Shown here in pieces: positions 1 to 6,219 of a stretch of 6,309 bases of DNA. Location: contig JAITBS010000379.1 in the NCBI GenBank assembly GCA_031283515.1, forward strand, positions 1 to 6,309, given 5' to 3'. Each line of letters starts with the position of its first letter. Within the stretch, counting starts at the first letter, position 1. The notes under the pieces were generated by a model. That model was not told the DNA's origin. It did no database searches and saw only the letters and a program-made list of their open reading frames with translations. The position numbers and the translations under genes are program-made. The stretch is from Planctomycetaceae bacterium. Lineage in GTDB: Bacteria; Planctomycetota; Planctomycetia; Pirellulales; Thermoguttaceae.

Positions 1-11
1 TCTCAATACGT

Positions 12-59
12 CAACCTCATTACCTCATTGTTTTCCGTGTGAATGAGGTAATGAGGTTG
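12..59. repeat. Perfect 18-bp inverted repeat (hairpin)
   Basis: The arms caacctcattacctcatt (12-29) and its exact reverse complement (42-59) are separated by a 12-nt loop. Each arm is itself a doubled 8-mer (aatgaggt twice). The right arm is followed by a T-rich but interrupted tract (tgttgtttta), so it could end transcription of a gene lying off the left edge. The stem is A/T-rich and the U tract imperfect, so it may equally be a dispersed hairpin repeat. A partial echo (tgaggttgtt) recurs at 84-93. Confidence 0.7.
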
Positions 60-124
60 TTGTTTTATGATCACATTTGCTACTGAGGTTGTTTTGTTAG
101 GAAAAATTAGGTGAAAATAAGGTT

Positions 125-166
125 CGCAAGCGGATTACGACCAAAACGTTTTGAATCCGCATTGCG
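125..166. repeat. Dispersed hairpin repeat, copy 1 (divergent)
   Basis: The outer arms cgcaagcggatt (125-136) and aatccgcattgcg (154-166) pair with a single bulged base. The core caaaacgttttg (142-153) is a perfect palindrome. The arms match those of the hairpins at 596-636 and 6142-6182. The core differs: it carries ccaaaacg, the reverse complement of the cgttttgg found in the other two. Unlike copies 2 and 3 it has no adjacent ACTATTC heptads. It appears to be an older or rearranged member of the same family. Confidence 0.75.
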
Positions 167-200
167 TTATTCTGCGTCCTGAAAGGACAACACAAGCCAG

Positions 201-219
201 CCCTACCCAACGGGTAGGG
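201..219. repeat. Short GC-rich hairpin
   Basis: ccctaccc (201-208) and gggtaggg (212-219) are perfect complements around a 3-nt loop (aac). No T tract follows, so it is not a classical intrinsic terminator. It lies 13 bp upstream of the 21-bp tandem array, and its role is unknown. Confidence 0.5.
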
Positions 220-232
220 TCAAAGTTGCCGC

Positions 233-526
233 CCCTTGTCTTTTGTGAAAAGACCCTTGTCTTTTGTGAAAAGACCCTTGTCTTTTGTGAAAAGACCCTT
301 GTCTTTTGCGAAAAGACCCTTGTCTTTTGTGAAAAGACCCTTGTCTTTTGTGAAAAGACCCTTGTCTTTTGTGAAAAGACCCCTGCTTTTTGCGAAAACA
401 CACGTGAGTTTTGCGAAAACACACCTGAGTTTTGTGAAATATCACGTGATATTGGCATAATATCACGTGATATTGGCGAAATATCACGTGATATTTGCGT
501 AATATCACGTGATATTTGCGTAATAT
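233..526. repeat. 21-bp tandem array, 14 units
   Basis: Fourteen head-to-tail units of exactly 21 bp start at 233 and step by 21 to 506; a degraded fifteenth start follows at 527. Units 1-7 are nearly identical (core cttttgtgaaaaga), differing by t/c in the gtg/gcg position. Units 8-10 are intermediate (gttttgcgaaaaca). Units 11-14 become cacgtgatatt-g-cgtaatat. There are no unique spacers, so this is not CRISPR. Because 21 is a multiple of three, several frames stay open across the array on both strands (for example heptapeptide LVFCEKT on +). No Shine-Dalgarno, initiation context or domain supports translation. The 21-bp period equals two turns of B-DNA, so each dyad lies on the same helix face, as expected for an iteron-like or operator-like binding array. 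The function is inferred only. Confidence 0.92.
439..515. promoter_or_regulatory. Four phased ATATCACGTGATAT palindromes
   Basis: The perfect 14-bp palindrome ATATCACGTGATAT occurs at 439-452, 460-473, 481-494 and 502-515. The third extends to 18 bp (479-496). A fifth copy at 523 is broken by an inserted g (atatcacgGTG). The sites span the junctions between array units and are 21 bp apart, which is two helical turns. Such phased dyads are typical binding sites for dimeric DNA-binding proteins. No regulator is encoded here, so the regulatory role is a hypothesis. The repeats themselves are certain. Confidence 0.45.
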
Positions 527-558
527 CACGGTGAAAAGTAATCTATCAGGATATTAGA

Positions 559-594
559 GGATAGTTAATAGTGGATAGTGAATAGTGAATAGTG
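559..594. repeat. Left 7-bp repeat array (GGATAGT/GAATAGT)
   Basis: Five consecutive heptamers read ggatagt, taatagt, ggatagt, gaatagt, gaatagt (559-593) plus one extra g. They are the reverse complement of the ACTATCC/ACTATTC heptamers on the other side of hairpin copy 2. In register, the two sides pair over 35 bp with two mismatches, extending the hairpin into a palindrome of about 115 bp (559-673). Confidence 0.85.
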
Positions 595-595
595 T

Positions 596-636
596 CGCAA
601 GCGGAGTAATACCGTTTTGGTGGTACTCCGCTTGCG
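596..636. repeat. Dispersed hairpin repeat, copy 2
   Basis: The arms cgcaagcggagta (596-608) and tactccgcttgcg (624-636) are a perfect 13-bp inverted repeat. An inner acc/ggt stem (611-613 with 619-621) closes a gtttt loop. The arrangement is shared with 6142-6182, where g/c changes in one arm are matched in the other (gagta/tactc here, gatta/taatc there). Paired changes of this kind suggest that the stem itself is maintained. Confidence 0.88.
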
Positions 637-638
637 CA

Positions 639-708
639 ACTATCCACTATTCACTATCCACTATTCACTATCCACTATTCACTATTCACTCATAACTATT
701 CACTCATA
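639..708. repeat. Right 7-bp repeat array (ACTATTC/ACTATCC)
   Basis: Ten consecutive heptamers start at 639: ACTATCC and ACTATTC alternate to 680, then come ACTATTC, ACTCATA, ACTATTC and ACTCATA. The array abuts hairpin copy 2 with a 2-bp gap and resembles the heptads next to copy 3 at 6185-6219. Short tandem heptanucleotide repeats are known in some bacterial genomes; no function can be read from this one. Confidence 0.88.
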
Positions 709-728
709 ATAATTCCCCTGATCGATTA

Positions 729-780
729 CAATAAAAGTAAAAAAATTGGGCTTGACAGAAATGGGGAGATTTCCGATGAT
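729..780 (+). promoter_or_regulatory. Candidate sigma-70-type promoter
   Basis: A consensus -35 TTGACA (752-757) is followed after 17 bp by GATGAT (775-780), which matches the TATAAT -10 at four of six positions. An A/T-rich stretch (729-747, including an A7 run) precedes it and could act as an UP element. This is the best promoter-like sequence upstream of the autotransporter. If correct, the transcript would begin near 787, inside the 45-codon ORF, and that ORF's first start codon would not be transcribed from it. The match is good but unproven. Confidence 0.4.
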
Positions 781-913
781 TCGCCGCCAACTCAAAAAAA
801 GCATTTTGCTTGTTTTTTTCGTCTTGGTGAACTCAATGGATTTTAAACCGGAAACCGGAACAAATTGGTCACTTACAGGAACACAAACCGTACAACAAAA
901 TGTAAGAACCTGA
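776..913 (+). CDS. Small 45-aa ORF with signal-peptide-like N-terminus; leader or autotransporter remnant
   Basis: ATG at 776 is preceded by GGAG (765-768) with 7-nt spacing, a clearly better Shine-Dalgarno than that of the large gene. The product starts MIRRQLKKSILLVFFVLVNS: a basic n-region (R3, R4, K7, K8) and a hydrophobic core, as in a secretion signal or membrane anchor. The remaining 25 residues (DFKPETGTNWSLTGTQT and onward) are polar and Thr-rich, like the first strand of an autotransporter passenger. It stops at TGA 911-913, 39 nt before the large gene and in the same frame, with further stops at 935, 938 and 944. Shifting to +1 after Thr45 keeps the reading open (DTLLLTVNDESNTL) until a TGA at 954-956 that overlaps the next ATG as ATGA. 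This fits a frameshifted 5' relic of a paralogous autotransporter, or a short leader coupled to the downstream gene. The promoter candidate overlaps its start codon, which argues that the two predictions are not both correct. No homologue is recognised. Confidence 0.4.
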   Translation: MIRRQLKKSILLVFFVLVNSMDFKPETGTNWSLTGTQTVQQNVRT

Positions 914-952
914 TACTTTACTGTTGACGGTCAATGATGAAAGTAACACATT

Positions 953-3900
953 ATGACTCCCCGATTTTTTATTGTCCCGATTATTATGATTTTCCTGTTG
1001 GGGTTGGGCTTGCCTAAGTTTTCAGAAGCACAAACCTCTGTTAATAATGCGGATACGTTTTTCAATGCGTTGGAAGATCCGACAGTGATTACTATCAATT
1101 TGAGCAACGCTATCAATACCCGACGAGAGGACCCCGATGATAGTACCGTTTATATTGATTTTGTTCCCACAGATATTGACCGCACTGTCACAATCAACTC
1201 CAGCACAACATCAACAATCCGTTACAGCAGTTCCGCAACACAAACCGCAGAAGGTGACGGAGTTGAGTTTTCTTTAATGATTGTCGCCGGCGGAGAAATT
1301 CACTTTACCAATACCGCCAATTTAAGCGGAGGTTATTCAAGTAATAGTTTGCTTGCAGTAAATGAAGGGAAACTGACATTTGATAAAACTGCCACTCTAA
1401 TCAATAACAAAAGCACTTCACGCGGCGGAGCAATTTATGCGGAATCCGGCGGAACTTCAATTTTAACCTTCAAAGAAGATGCCGTCTTTACCTCAAACTC
1501 TGCCGACATGGGTGGAGCAGTCGGATTGTATGAAAGTATTATGAATGTTACGGGAAAAGTAACCTTTTCAGAAAATACCGCAGAAACAGACGGCGGCGCA
1601 CTTTGGTTGGAATCCGATGCAACATTAACCATTGGAGGCAACGCAACCTTTTCAAAAAATTCCGCAACCGGTAACAATGCCGGAGCTATTTACGCAAACG
1701 GCGGAACCTTGACATTTGGCGGTACATTCACTGCCGAAGAAAACCAAGCCTACTCCAGCGGCGGCGCAATGCACATCAGTGCCGCAACACTCACCTTTAA
1801 CGGTGCCGCCGTTTTTAAGAAAAATAAAGCCGGATATGACCCGTCAGACCCAACAACTCCAAGTACCGGAAGCGGCGGTGCCTTGTATTTTTCGGGAGGA
1901 ACAATCAATTTCAAAGAAACCGCCGATTTCGGAGGAAACACCGCCGGAGATGGAAATACCGCAACAACTTCTGGAGGCGCCTTGTACGCCGAGAATAGTG
2001 TCAACATCTCTTTTGAAAAAATAGTCAACTTCCAAAATAATTCCGTTTCGGCAGGAAACGGCGGTGCGGCTTATCTTAGTGACGGAACCTTGAATTTTAA
2101 AGCAGATACCACTTTTCAAAGCAATAAATCCACTGACGGAGACGGCGGAGGTGCAATTTACGCCGATACAAGCACAACTTCCATAATCTTTGAAGGAACA
2201 ACTCAGTTTTTGAACAATACCGCTGCCAATACCGATCCTACCAATGGCGGTTATGGCGGAGCGATGTATCTTGCCTCTGTGGGAAATGCGGGAGATAGAG
2301 ATCCGGCTTCAACTCTGGTTTTCGGATTGAATGCGAAAGGAAAAACAGTGTTCTCCGGTAATCAAGGAGTTCAAGGCGGTGCGATTTACTCGGACAACTC
2401 CGTCATGCAATTTCAAGAACTCGAATTCACCAACAATACCGCCGCCTTCACCAATCCCGATCCCGCCGATCCCGACTCGGATGGCGGCGGCGGAGCTTTG
2501 CACGCAAACTCTTCGTACATTATCTTTAACGGACCAACCACTGTTACGGGTAATAAAGCGGCGAATGGCAGCGGCGGAGCATTTTTTGTCACGCAAGGGA
2601 CAGTTGATGTTGACAATCCTGAGTACAATCTTGTCTTCAAAAATTTAACCACAATCTCCAACAACGAAGCTAAAAACGGCGGTGCGTTTTTTCTCAATAA
2701 TTCTGCTGCCGTTTCGTTTGAAGGAACAACCAAAATCACCGGAAACAAAGCCGTAAACGGCGGTGCGTTTTGGTTGAAAGGATCGATGGTCGCATTCAGT
2801 GGAAACGCAGAAATTGCCGACAATACCGGAACCGAAAAAGGCGGCGCCTTTTTTGTTTCAGGAGATTCCTTTATCCGTGTCGAAGATAATTCAACATTGA
2901 ATATCAAAGCCGCTAATGGGACTGCGAAAAACGATATTTATCTTGAAGACGCCGCAAAACTTCAACTTCATACGGACGGTACAAAATCCAGTTTCACTAT
3001 TGCTTCCAATATTTCCAGTGATGCAGCCGGAACGGCAGATATTATTAAAAGCGGTGAAGGTAATGTTTATATTGACGGCGACGCCTCTGGTTTTTTGGGA
3101 AATCTGAGGATTGAAGCCGGAGAACTTTATATCGGAAATACAGGAACATTCGGAGATATCAATTCCACTGTCCTTGATATTGAAACAGAAGGGCGATTGG
3201 TTTTGGATGTCGGTAAAAAAACCGCCGAAAGCAATACCGCACGTATTTCGGTTGACTCAATGAATTTGGCAAACGACGGAACTGGTCCCCGTATTGTTGC
3301 GAAAGCGTTGAATGATTCCGATGTTAGTAATCCTGAAAAATACGAATTTATTACACTGAATAACGACGACGGAACAACTCTTCAGGGTTACATTGACGAC
3401 GGTCTGATTGGCAGTAATTTTGATTTTCTGGATTTTAAGTACGAGATTACACCGGACAGCACGAATAATAACGCAACGTTAAAAGTTTGGGTAACTTACG
3501 ATCCGAATACTCACGATTGGAAGTTTGACTTACCGCGAGCCGCTGACGAGTTCACACTCAACGCACAACTGAACAATTCGGCAAAAACATTGACGGTTAG
3601 CGGACCGGGAACGCTCAAACTTAATAACAATAACACTGTTGCCGGTCTTTCTGATTCTGATGAGGCAGGAAAAAGTGCCGGCAATCTGGAATTACTCGAC
3701 GGACATAGTCTTACGGTTGCCGGAGATACCGATACAAGCTTTTCAGGAACTATCACCGGAACAACAGGTAAACTTATTGTGAACGGAGAACTAAACCAAA
3801 CATTGACCGGCAAAAATACATACGGCGGCGGTACAGAGGTTCAGAATGGAACACTGACCGGAAATTCCGATAGTTTGCAAGGAAATATTAACATCGGAGA

Positions 3901-5884
3901 ATCGGGGAATGTTACGTTTGATCAAAACACCTATTCAGAACCGGAAGGAACCTTCGCGGGCGTGTTAACCGGAAATGGTACTCTCAATATTGAAGGGAAA
4001 ATTATTGAGAAGGGTGCTCAAGCAGACAGTGCTTTGCGTTTCACTAGCAACAGCAGCGGATTTACCGGAGCAACAAATATTAAATCCGGTTGGCTTGTTC
4101 TTGCGAAAGACGGCAACCAAACCGGTGATCTTTCCGGTTCTGACATTTCGATTTCTTCAACCGGCGGATTGGGCGGTACGGGAACAGTAAACAATGTTAC
4201 GGTTGCTCCAGGCGGAGCGGTTCAGGCGTTTGAGGGAACACTGAAAGTAAAAGGAAATCTCGAATACACATCAGGCGGTATTTTGTACGTTATCGTCAAT
4301 CCCGACGCACAAGGAAATGCAATCAATGTCGTTGACGTGGCAGGAACTGCCAATCTTGGTAATGCTCAAGTCAAGGTGGTTGGAGTTAATGAGAGTTACA
4401 CGGAAGGAAAGGATTACACGTTTCTGAAAACCGGAGAAGGATTGAACGGAACACGGTTTAGTAATTCGGAAGACAAATTTGATGACGGGACAAACAACTG
4501 GACGTTCAAATTTGCACCGAGTTCAGATGATAAGAATTATGTTGCGGTTGGTACGAAGTCGGACGGTCCCACACCTCCCGATCCTCCGCCTCCAACACCT
4601 GCCGGATTACTCTGGAATCAGGGGCAAGTCGCACGCGCTTTGAATACAGTAGGCGAAGGCTTGACCGGTTTTCAGAATTTCGTCAAGGAACTGAATACAC
4701 ACAAAACAACCGATGCCGACGGCAATATCGAATATGATTCGGTTTACCGTGATATTACCAAACAACTTGCCGGATCGGTTCGGCTGAACGGATTACAATT
4801 AGGACTGTACTCGCCTTACCGTACGGTTTTTAACCGTTTAACACTCGGCAGTGAATTATACAGCGGTTCGCCGATTATTTACAACAACGGCAGTGGTTAT
4901 GGACCGATTTCCGGTCTGGAACATCGTGGTGCCGGTGCCGGCGCAATAACTTACCGCGGTCAGTATGAACCGCTCAATCCGCATCTTATGGACGAAACCG
5001 CAACTTGTGAAACACCCTATTTTACAGGTGAAAATAATTTCTGGGCAGACGTAACTCATCTTCAAACAAAAACCAAAAGTGATGGTAATTCCGATAGTTA
5101 CGGAATCTCACGCACCGGCTTTTTGATTGGAATGGATATTCAGAGAAAACCAACTTCACGAATCGGTTTGCTGTTCGGATATTTCGCTCCGTATCTTTGG
5201 CAAAACTCTGATCGGGTTGAAGCGGACGATTACCATACCGCGTTGTATTTCCAGAAGAATTATCACGGTACGGATATCTACGGCTTCTTGGGATACGCCC
5301 ACCAAGAATACAAAACTCAACGATTTCTCGATTTAACACAAGTCAGCCCAACGTATGGAATAGAACGCTACAACGGTAAAACTTCCGGCGATACTTTCTC
5401 AATGAGTTTCGAATTATCAAAACCGCGATATTACGGCAACAATTATATTCTTCGTCCGTTTATTGGGCTGGACTATATTTTTACCGCACAAAACGGCTAT
5501 CTGGATTACGGAACGCATTCGAACTTGTTTGGGTTACGGTATGATCGGGCGAAGTATGACCAATGGTTTATCCGTGCCGGCTTAAACCTCAAACGGGAAA
5601 CTTTTCGTATGGCAACAAATTTCCGTATTCAATACATCAATCAGTTTGCCGGACATCCTTATCCTGATGCCGGAGGTCAACTGATTTCCGCTTACAGCAC
5701 GCCGAACACGAATATGAATATTCGCGGTGTTGATTTGGGCAGGGATTATTTGAATTTAGGGTTTGGTGTGAACTTGTTCGTCAATAATGCACGCTCACGA
5801 TTCCTTTCCTTCGATTACGATTTCAACACAAGCCGCAAAACAACCGCACAAGGAATCTCACTCATCTTCCTCGAACATTTTTAA
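953..5884 (+). CDS. Autotransporter (type Va secretion) with Pmp-like GGA(I/L/F)/FxxN beta-helix passenger
   Basis: This 1643-residue protein is predicted to be exported by Sec and to place its passenger on the cell surface through its own outer-membrane barrel, probably as an adhesin. A signal peptide spans residues 1-26 (hydrophobic IVPIIMIFLLGLGL; likely cleavage SEA|Q). Residues about 158-633 carry 15 GGA(I/L/M/V/A/F) motifs plus one AGAI, alternating with FxxN motifs (FTSN, FSEN, FSKN, FKKN, FQSN, FLNN). This is the signature of chlamydial Pmp-type beta-helix repeats. Residues about 640-1200 are a further beta-helix with PATR-like elements (LTGKNTYGGGTEV near 951; GFTGATNIKSGWLVL near 1036; GGLGGTGTVNNVTVAPGG near 1071). 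A proline linker (PTPPDPPPPTP, 1206-1216) and a segment beginning WNQGQVARALN lead to a barrel at about 1363-1643 (starts FWADV, ends LIFLEHF with the typical terminal Phe). Only one Cys is seen (1352). The start is ATG 953; its ribosome site (GATGAAAG, 936-943) is weak. An internal ATG (residue 12) would damage the signal peptide. The family is secure; the ligand is unknown. Confidence 0.95.
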   Translation: MTPRFFIVPIIMIFLLGLGLPKFSEAQTSVNNADTFFNALEDPTVITINLSNAINTRREDPDDSTVYIDFVPTDIDRTVTINSSTTSTIRYSSSATQTAEGDGVEFSLMIVAGGEIHFTNTANLSGGYSSNSLLAVNEGKLTFDKTATLINNKSTSRGGAIYAESGGTSILTFKEDAVFTSNSADMGGAVGLYESIMNVTGKVTFSENTAETDGGALWLESDATLTIGGNATFSKNSATGNNAGAIYANGGTLTFGGTFTAEENQAYSSGGAMHISAATLTFNGAAVFKKNKAGYDPSDPTTPSTGSGGALYFSGGTINFKETADFGGNTAGDGNTATTSGGALYAENSVNISFEKIVNFQNNSVSAGNGGAAYLSDGTLNFKADTTFQSNKSTDGDGGGAIYADTSTTSIIFEGTTQFLNNTAANTDPTNGGYGGAMYLASVGNAGDRDPASTLVFGLNAKGKTVFSGNQGVQGGAIYSDNSVMQFQELEFTNNTAAFTNPDPADPDSDGGGGALHANSSYIIFNGPTTVTGNKAANGSGGAFFVTQGTVDVDNPEYNLVFKNLTTISNNEAKNGGAFFLNNSAAVSFEGTTKITGNKAVNGGAFWLKGSMVAFSGNAEIADNTGTEKGGAFFVSGDSFIRVEDNSTLNIKAANGTAKNDIYLEDAAKLQLHTDGTKSSFTIASNISSDAAGTADIIKSGEGNVYIDGDASGFLGNLRIEAGELYIGNTGTFGDINSTVLDIETEGRLVLDVGKKTAESNTARISVDSMNLANDGTGPRIVAKALNDSDVSNPEKYEFITLNNDDGTTLQGYIDDGLIGSNFDFLDFKYEITPDSTNNNATLKVWVTYDPNTHDWKFDLPRAADEFTLNAQLNNSAKTLTVSGPGTLKLNNNNTVAGLSDSDEAGKSAGNLELLDGHSLTVAGDTDTSFSGTITGTTGKLIVNGELNQTLTGKNTYGGGTEVQNGTLTGNSDSLQGNINIGESGNVTFDQNTYSEPEGTFAGVLTGNGTLNIEGKIIEKGAQADSALRFTSNSSGFTGATNIKSGWLVLAKDGNQTGDLSGSDISISSTGGLGGTGTVNNVTVAPGGAVQAFEGTLKVKGNLEYTSGGILYVIVNPDAQGNAINVVDVAGTANLGNAQVKVVGVNESYTEGKDYTFLKTGEGLNGTRFSNSEDKFDDGTNNWTFKFAPSSDDKNYVAVGTKSDGPTPPDPPPPTPAGLLWNQGQVARALNTVGEGLTGFQNFVKELNTHKTTDADGNIEYDSVYRDITKQLAGSVRLNGLQLGLYSPYRTVFNRLTLGSELYSGSPIIYNNGSGYGPISGLEHRGAGAGAITYRGQYEPLNPHLMDETATCETPYFTGENNFWADVTHLQTKTKSDGNSDSYGISRTGFLIGMDIQRKPTSRIGLLFGYFAPYLWQNSDRVEADDYHTALYFQKNYHGTDIYGFLGYAHQEYKTQRFLDLTQVSPTYGIERYNGKTSGDTFSMSFELSKPRYYGNNYILRPFIGLDYIFTAQNGYLDYGTHSNLFGLRYDRAKYDQWFIRAGLNLKRETFRMATNFRIQYINQFAGHPYPDAGGQLISAYSTPNTNMNIRGVDLGRDYLNLGFGVNLFVNNARSRFLSFDYDFNTSRKTTAQGISLIFLEHF

Positions 5885-5937
5885 AAAATAATCTTTCAAC
5901 ATCCTCAAAAGGTAGTCAACGTTTCGCCGAAAGGTTG

Positions 5938-5953
5938 GTCGGCGATAGCCGAC
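5938..5953 (+). repeat. Internal hairpin within 3' repeat nest
   Basis: gtcggc (5938-5943) and gccgac (5948-5953) pair perfectly around a gata loop; a flanking g-t wobble (5937/5954) can extend it. The following sequence (ttgcccctg) has no U tract, so it is a poor intrinsic terminator. Confidence 0.6.
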
Positions 5954-6019
5954 TTGCCCCTGTTGACGGACGGAAATGAAGGACTCACTGCGTACAACAC
6001 AATACTAAGCTCAACCGTT

Positions 6020-6042
6020 GCGACCTTTCGGCGAAAGGTCGC
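6020..6042 (+). repeat. 10-bp stem hairpin within 3' repeat nest
   Basis: gcgacctttc (6020-6029) and gaaaggtcgc (6033-6042) are perfect complements around a ggc loop. Part of the stem is also the right half of the long-range pair with 5922-5935, so local and long-range folds are mutually exclusive. No T run follows. Confidence 0.65.
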
Positions 6043-6064
6043 CTACCTAATAACAATCATCAAG

Positions 6065-6083
6065 AGGTAGCCAACTACCTTTT
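6065..6083 (+). terminator. Weak terminator candidate
   Basis: aggtag (6065-6070) and ctacct (6075-6080) form a 6-bp stem with a ccaa loop, followed by only three further T residues. It is the only stem-plus-T arrangement seen after the autotransporter, about 180 nt past its stop codon. The stem is short and part of it belongs to the larger inverted repeat, so support is poor. Confidence 0.2.
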
Positions 6084-6141
6084 GAGTTCCACTGGGGTGA
6101 AAATCGAGAAACAAAAATTCCGCTGATATATTACAAAAAAA

Positions 6142-6182
6142 CGCAAGCGGATTACTACCGTTTTGGTAATAATCCGCTTGCG
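6142..6182. repeat. Dispersed hairpin repeat, copy 3
   Basis: The perfect 13-bp arms cgcaagcggatta (6142-6154) and taatccgcttgcg (6170-6182) surround the same acc-gtttt-ggt core as copy 2. It has the same orientation as copy 2 and, like it, is followed within 2 bp by ACTATTC heptads. Together the two copies bracket the autotransporter gene as direct repeats about 5.5 kb apart. Confidence 0.88.
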
Positions 6183-6184
6183 AC

Positions 6185-6219
6185 ACTATTCACTATTCAC
6201 TATTCACTATCCACTATTA
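6185..6219. repeat. 7-bp repeat array (ACTATTC) beside hairpin copy 3
   Basis: Five heptamers follow hairpin copy 3 directly: ACTATTC three times, ACTATCC, then ACTATTA. Here the heptads occur only on the right side, unlike copy 2, which has them on both sides. Confidence 0.83.

Larger units (their letters stand above)
5904..6086. repeat. Nested inverted repeats downstream of the autotransporter
   Basis: An outer perfect 13-bp pair (ctcaaaaggtagt, 5904-5916; actaccttttgag, 6074-6086) encloses a second inverted pair, 5911-5935 with 6023-6047, matching 22 of 25 bases. The latter contains a perfect 14-bp core (tttcgccgaaaggt and its complement). The ggtag bases 5911-5915 can pair with either partner, so alternative folds compete. 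The element begins 19 nt after the stop codon. It could be a transcript-stabilising 3' structure, or a small non-autonomous repeat element with inverted ends. No transposase and no clear target-site duplication are visible. Confidence 0.7.

Noticed and set aside
233..526. CRISPR array
   Set aside because: Units are contiguous with no unique spacers, and no cas gene is present.
135..534. Open reading frames on both strands over the 21-bp array (heptapeptide repeats such as LVFCEKT and TRVFSQK)
   Set aside because: The period of 21 is a multiple of three, so any stop-free unit stays open along the whole array. The + frame starts at a TTG inside hairpin copy 1 with no ribosome site, and no frame shows clear codon-position bias.
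924..952. Second promoter directly before the autotransporter (TTGACG)
   Set aside because: The -10 region 16-18 bp downstream (around cacatt) is poor, and the transcript would start inside the coding sequence.
906..956. Programmed +1 frameshift at the end of the 45-codon ORF
   Set aside because: The sequence before the stop (acc tga) is not a known slippery site such as the RF2 ctt tga, so decay or chance is more likely. It is kept only as a note under the micro-ORF finding.
2413..2907. 164-residue minus-strand ORF inside the autotransporter gene
   Set aside because: It is antisense to strongly motif-supported coding sequence and is a shadow of the glycine- and alanine-rich repeats, without its own ribosome site or recognisable domain.
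776..5884. Read-through of UGA codons joining the 45-codon ORF to the autotransporter in the same frame
   Set aside because: UGA stops at 911, 935 and 938 could in principle be recoded, but a TAA at 944-946 also lies between the ORFs. The autotransporter has its own complete signal peptide and uses TGG for Trp.
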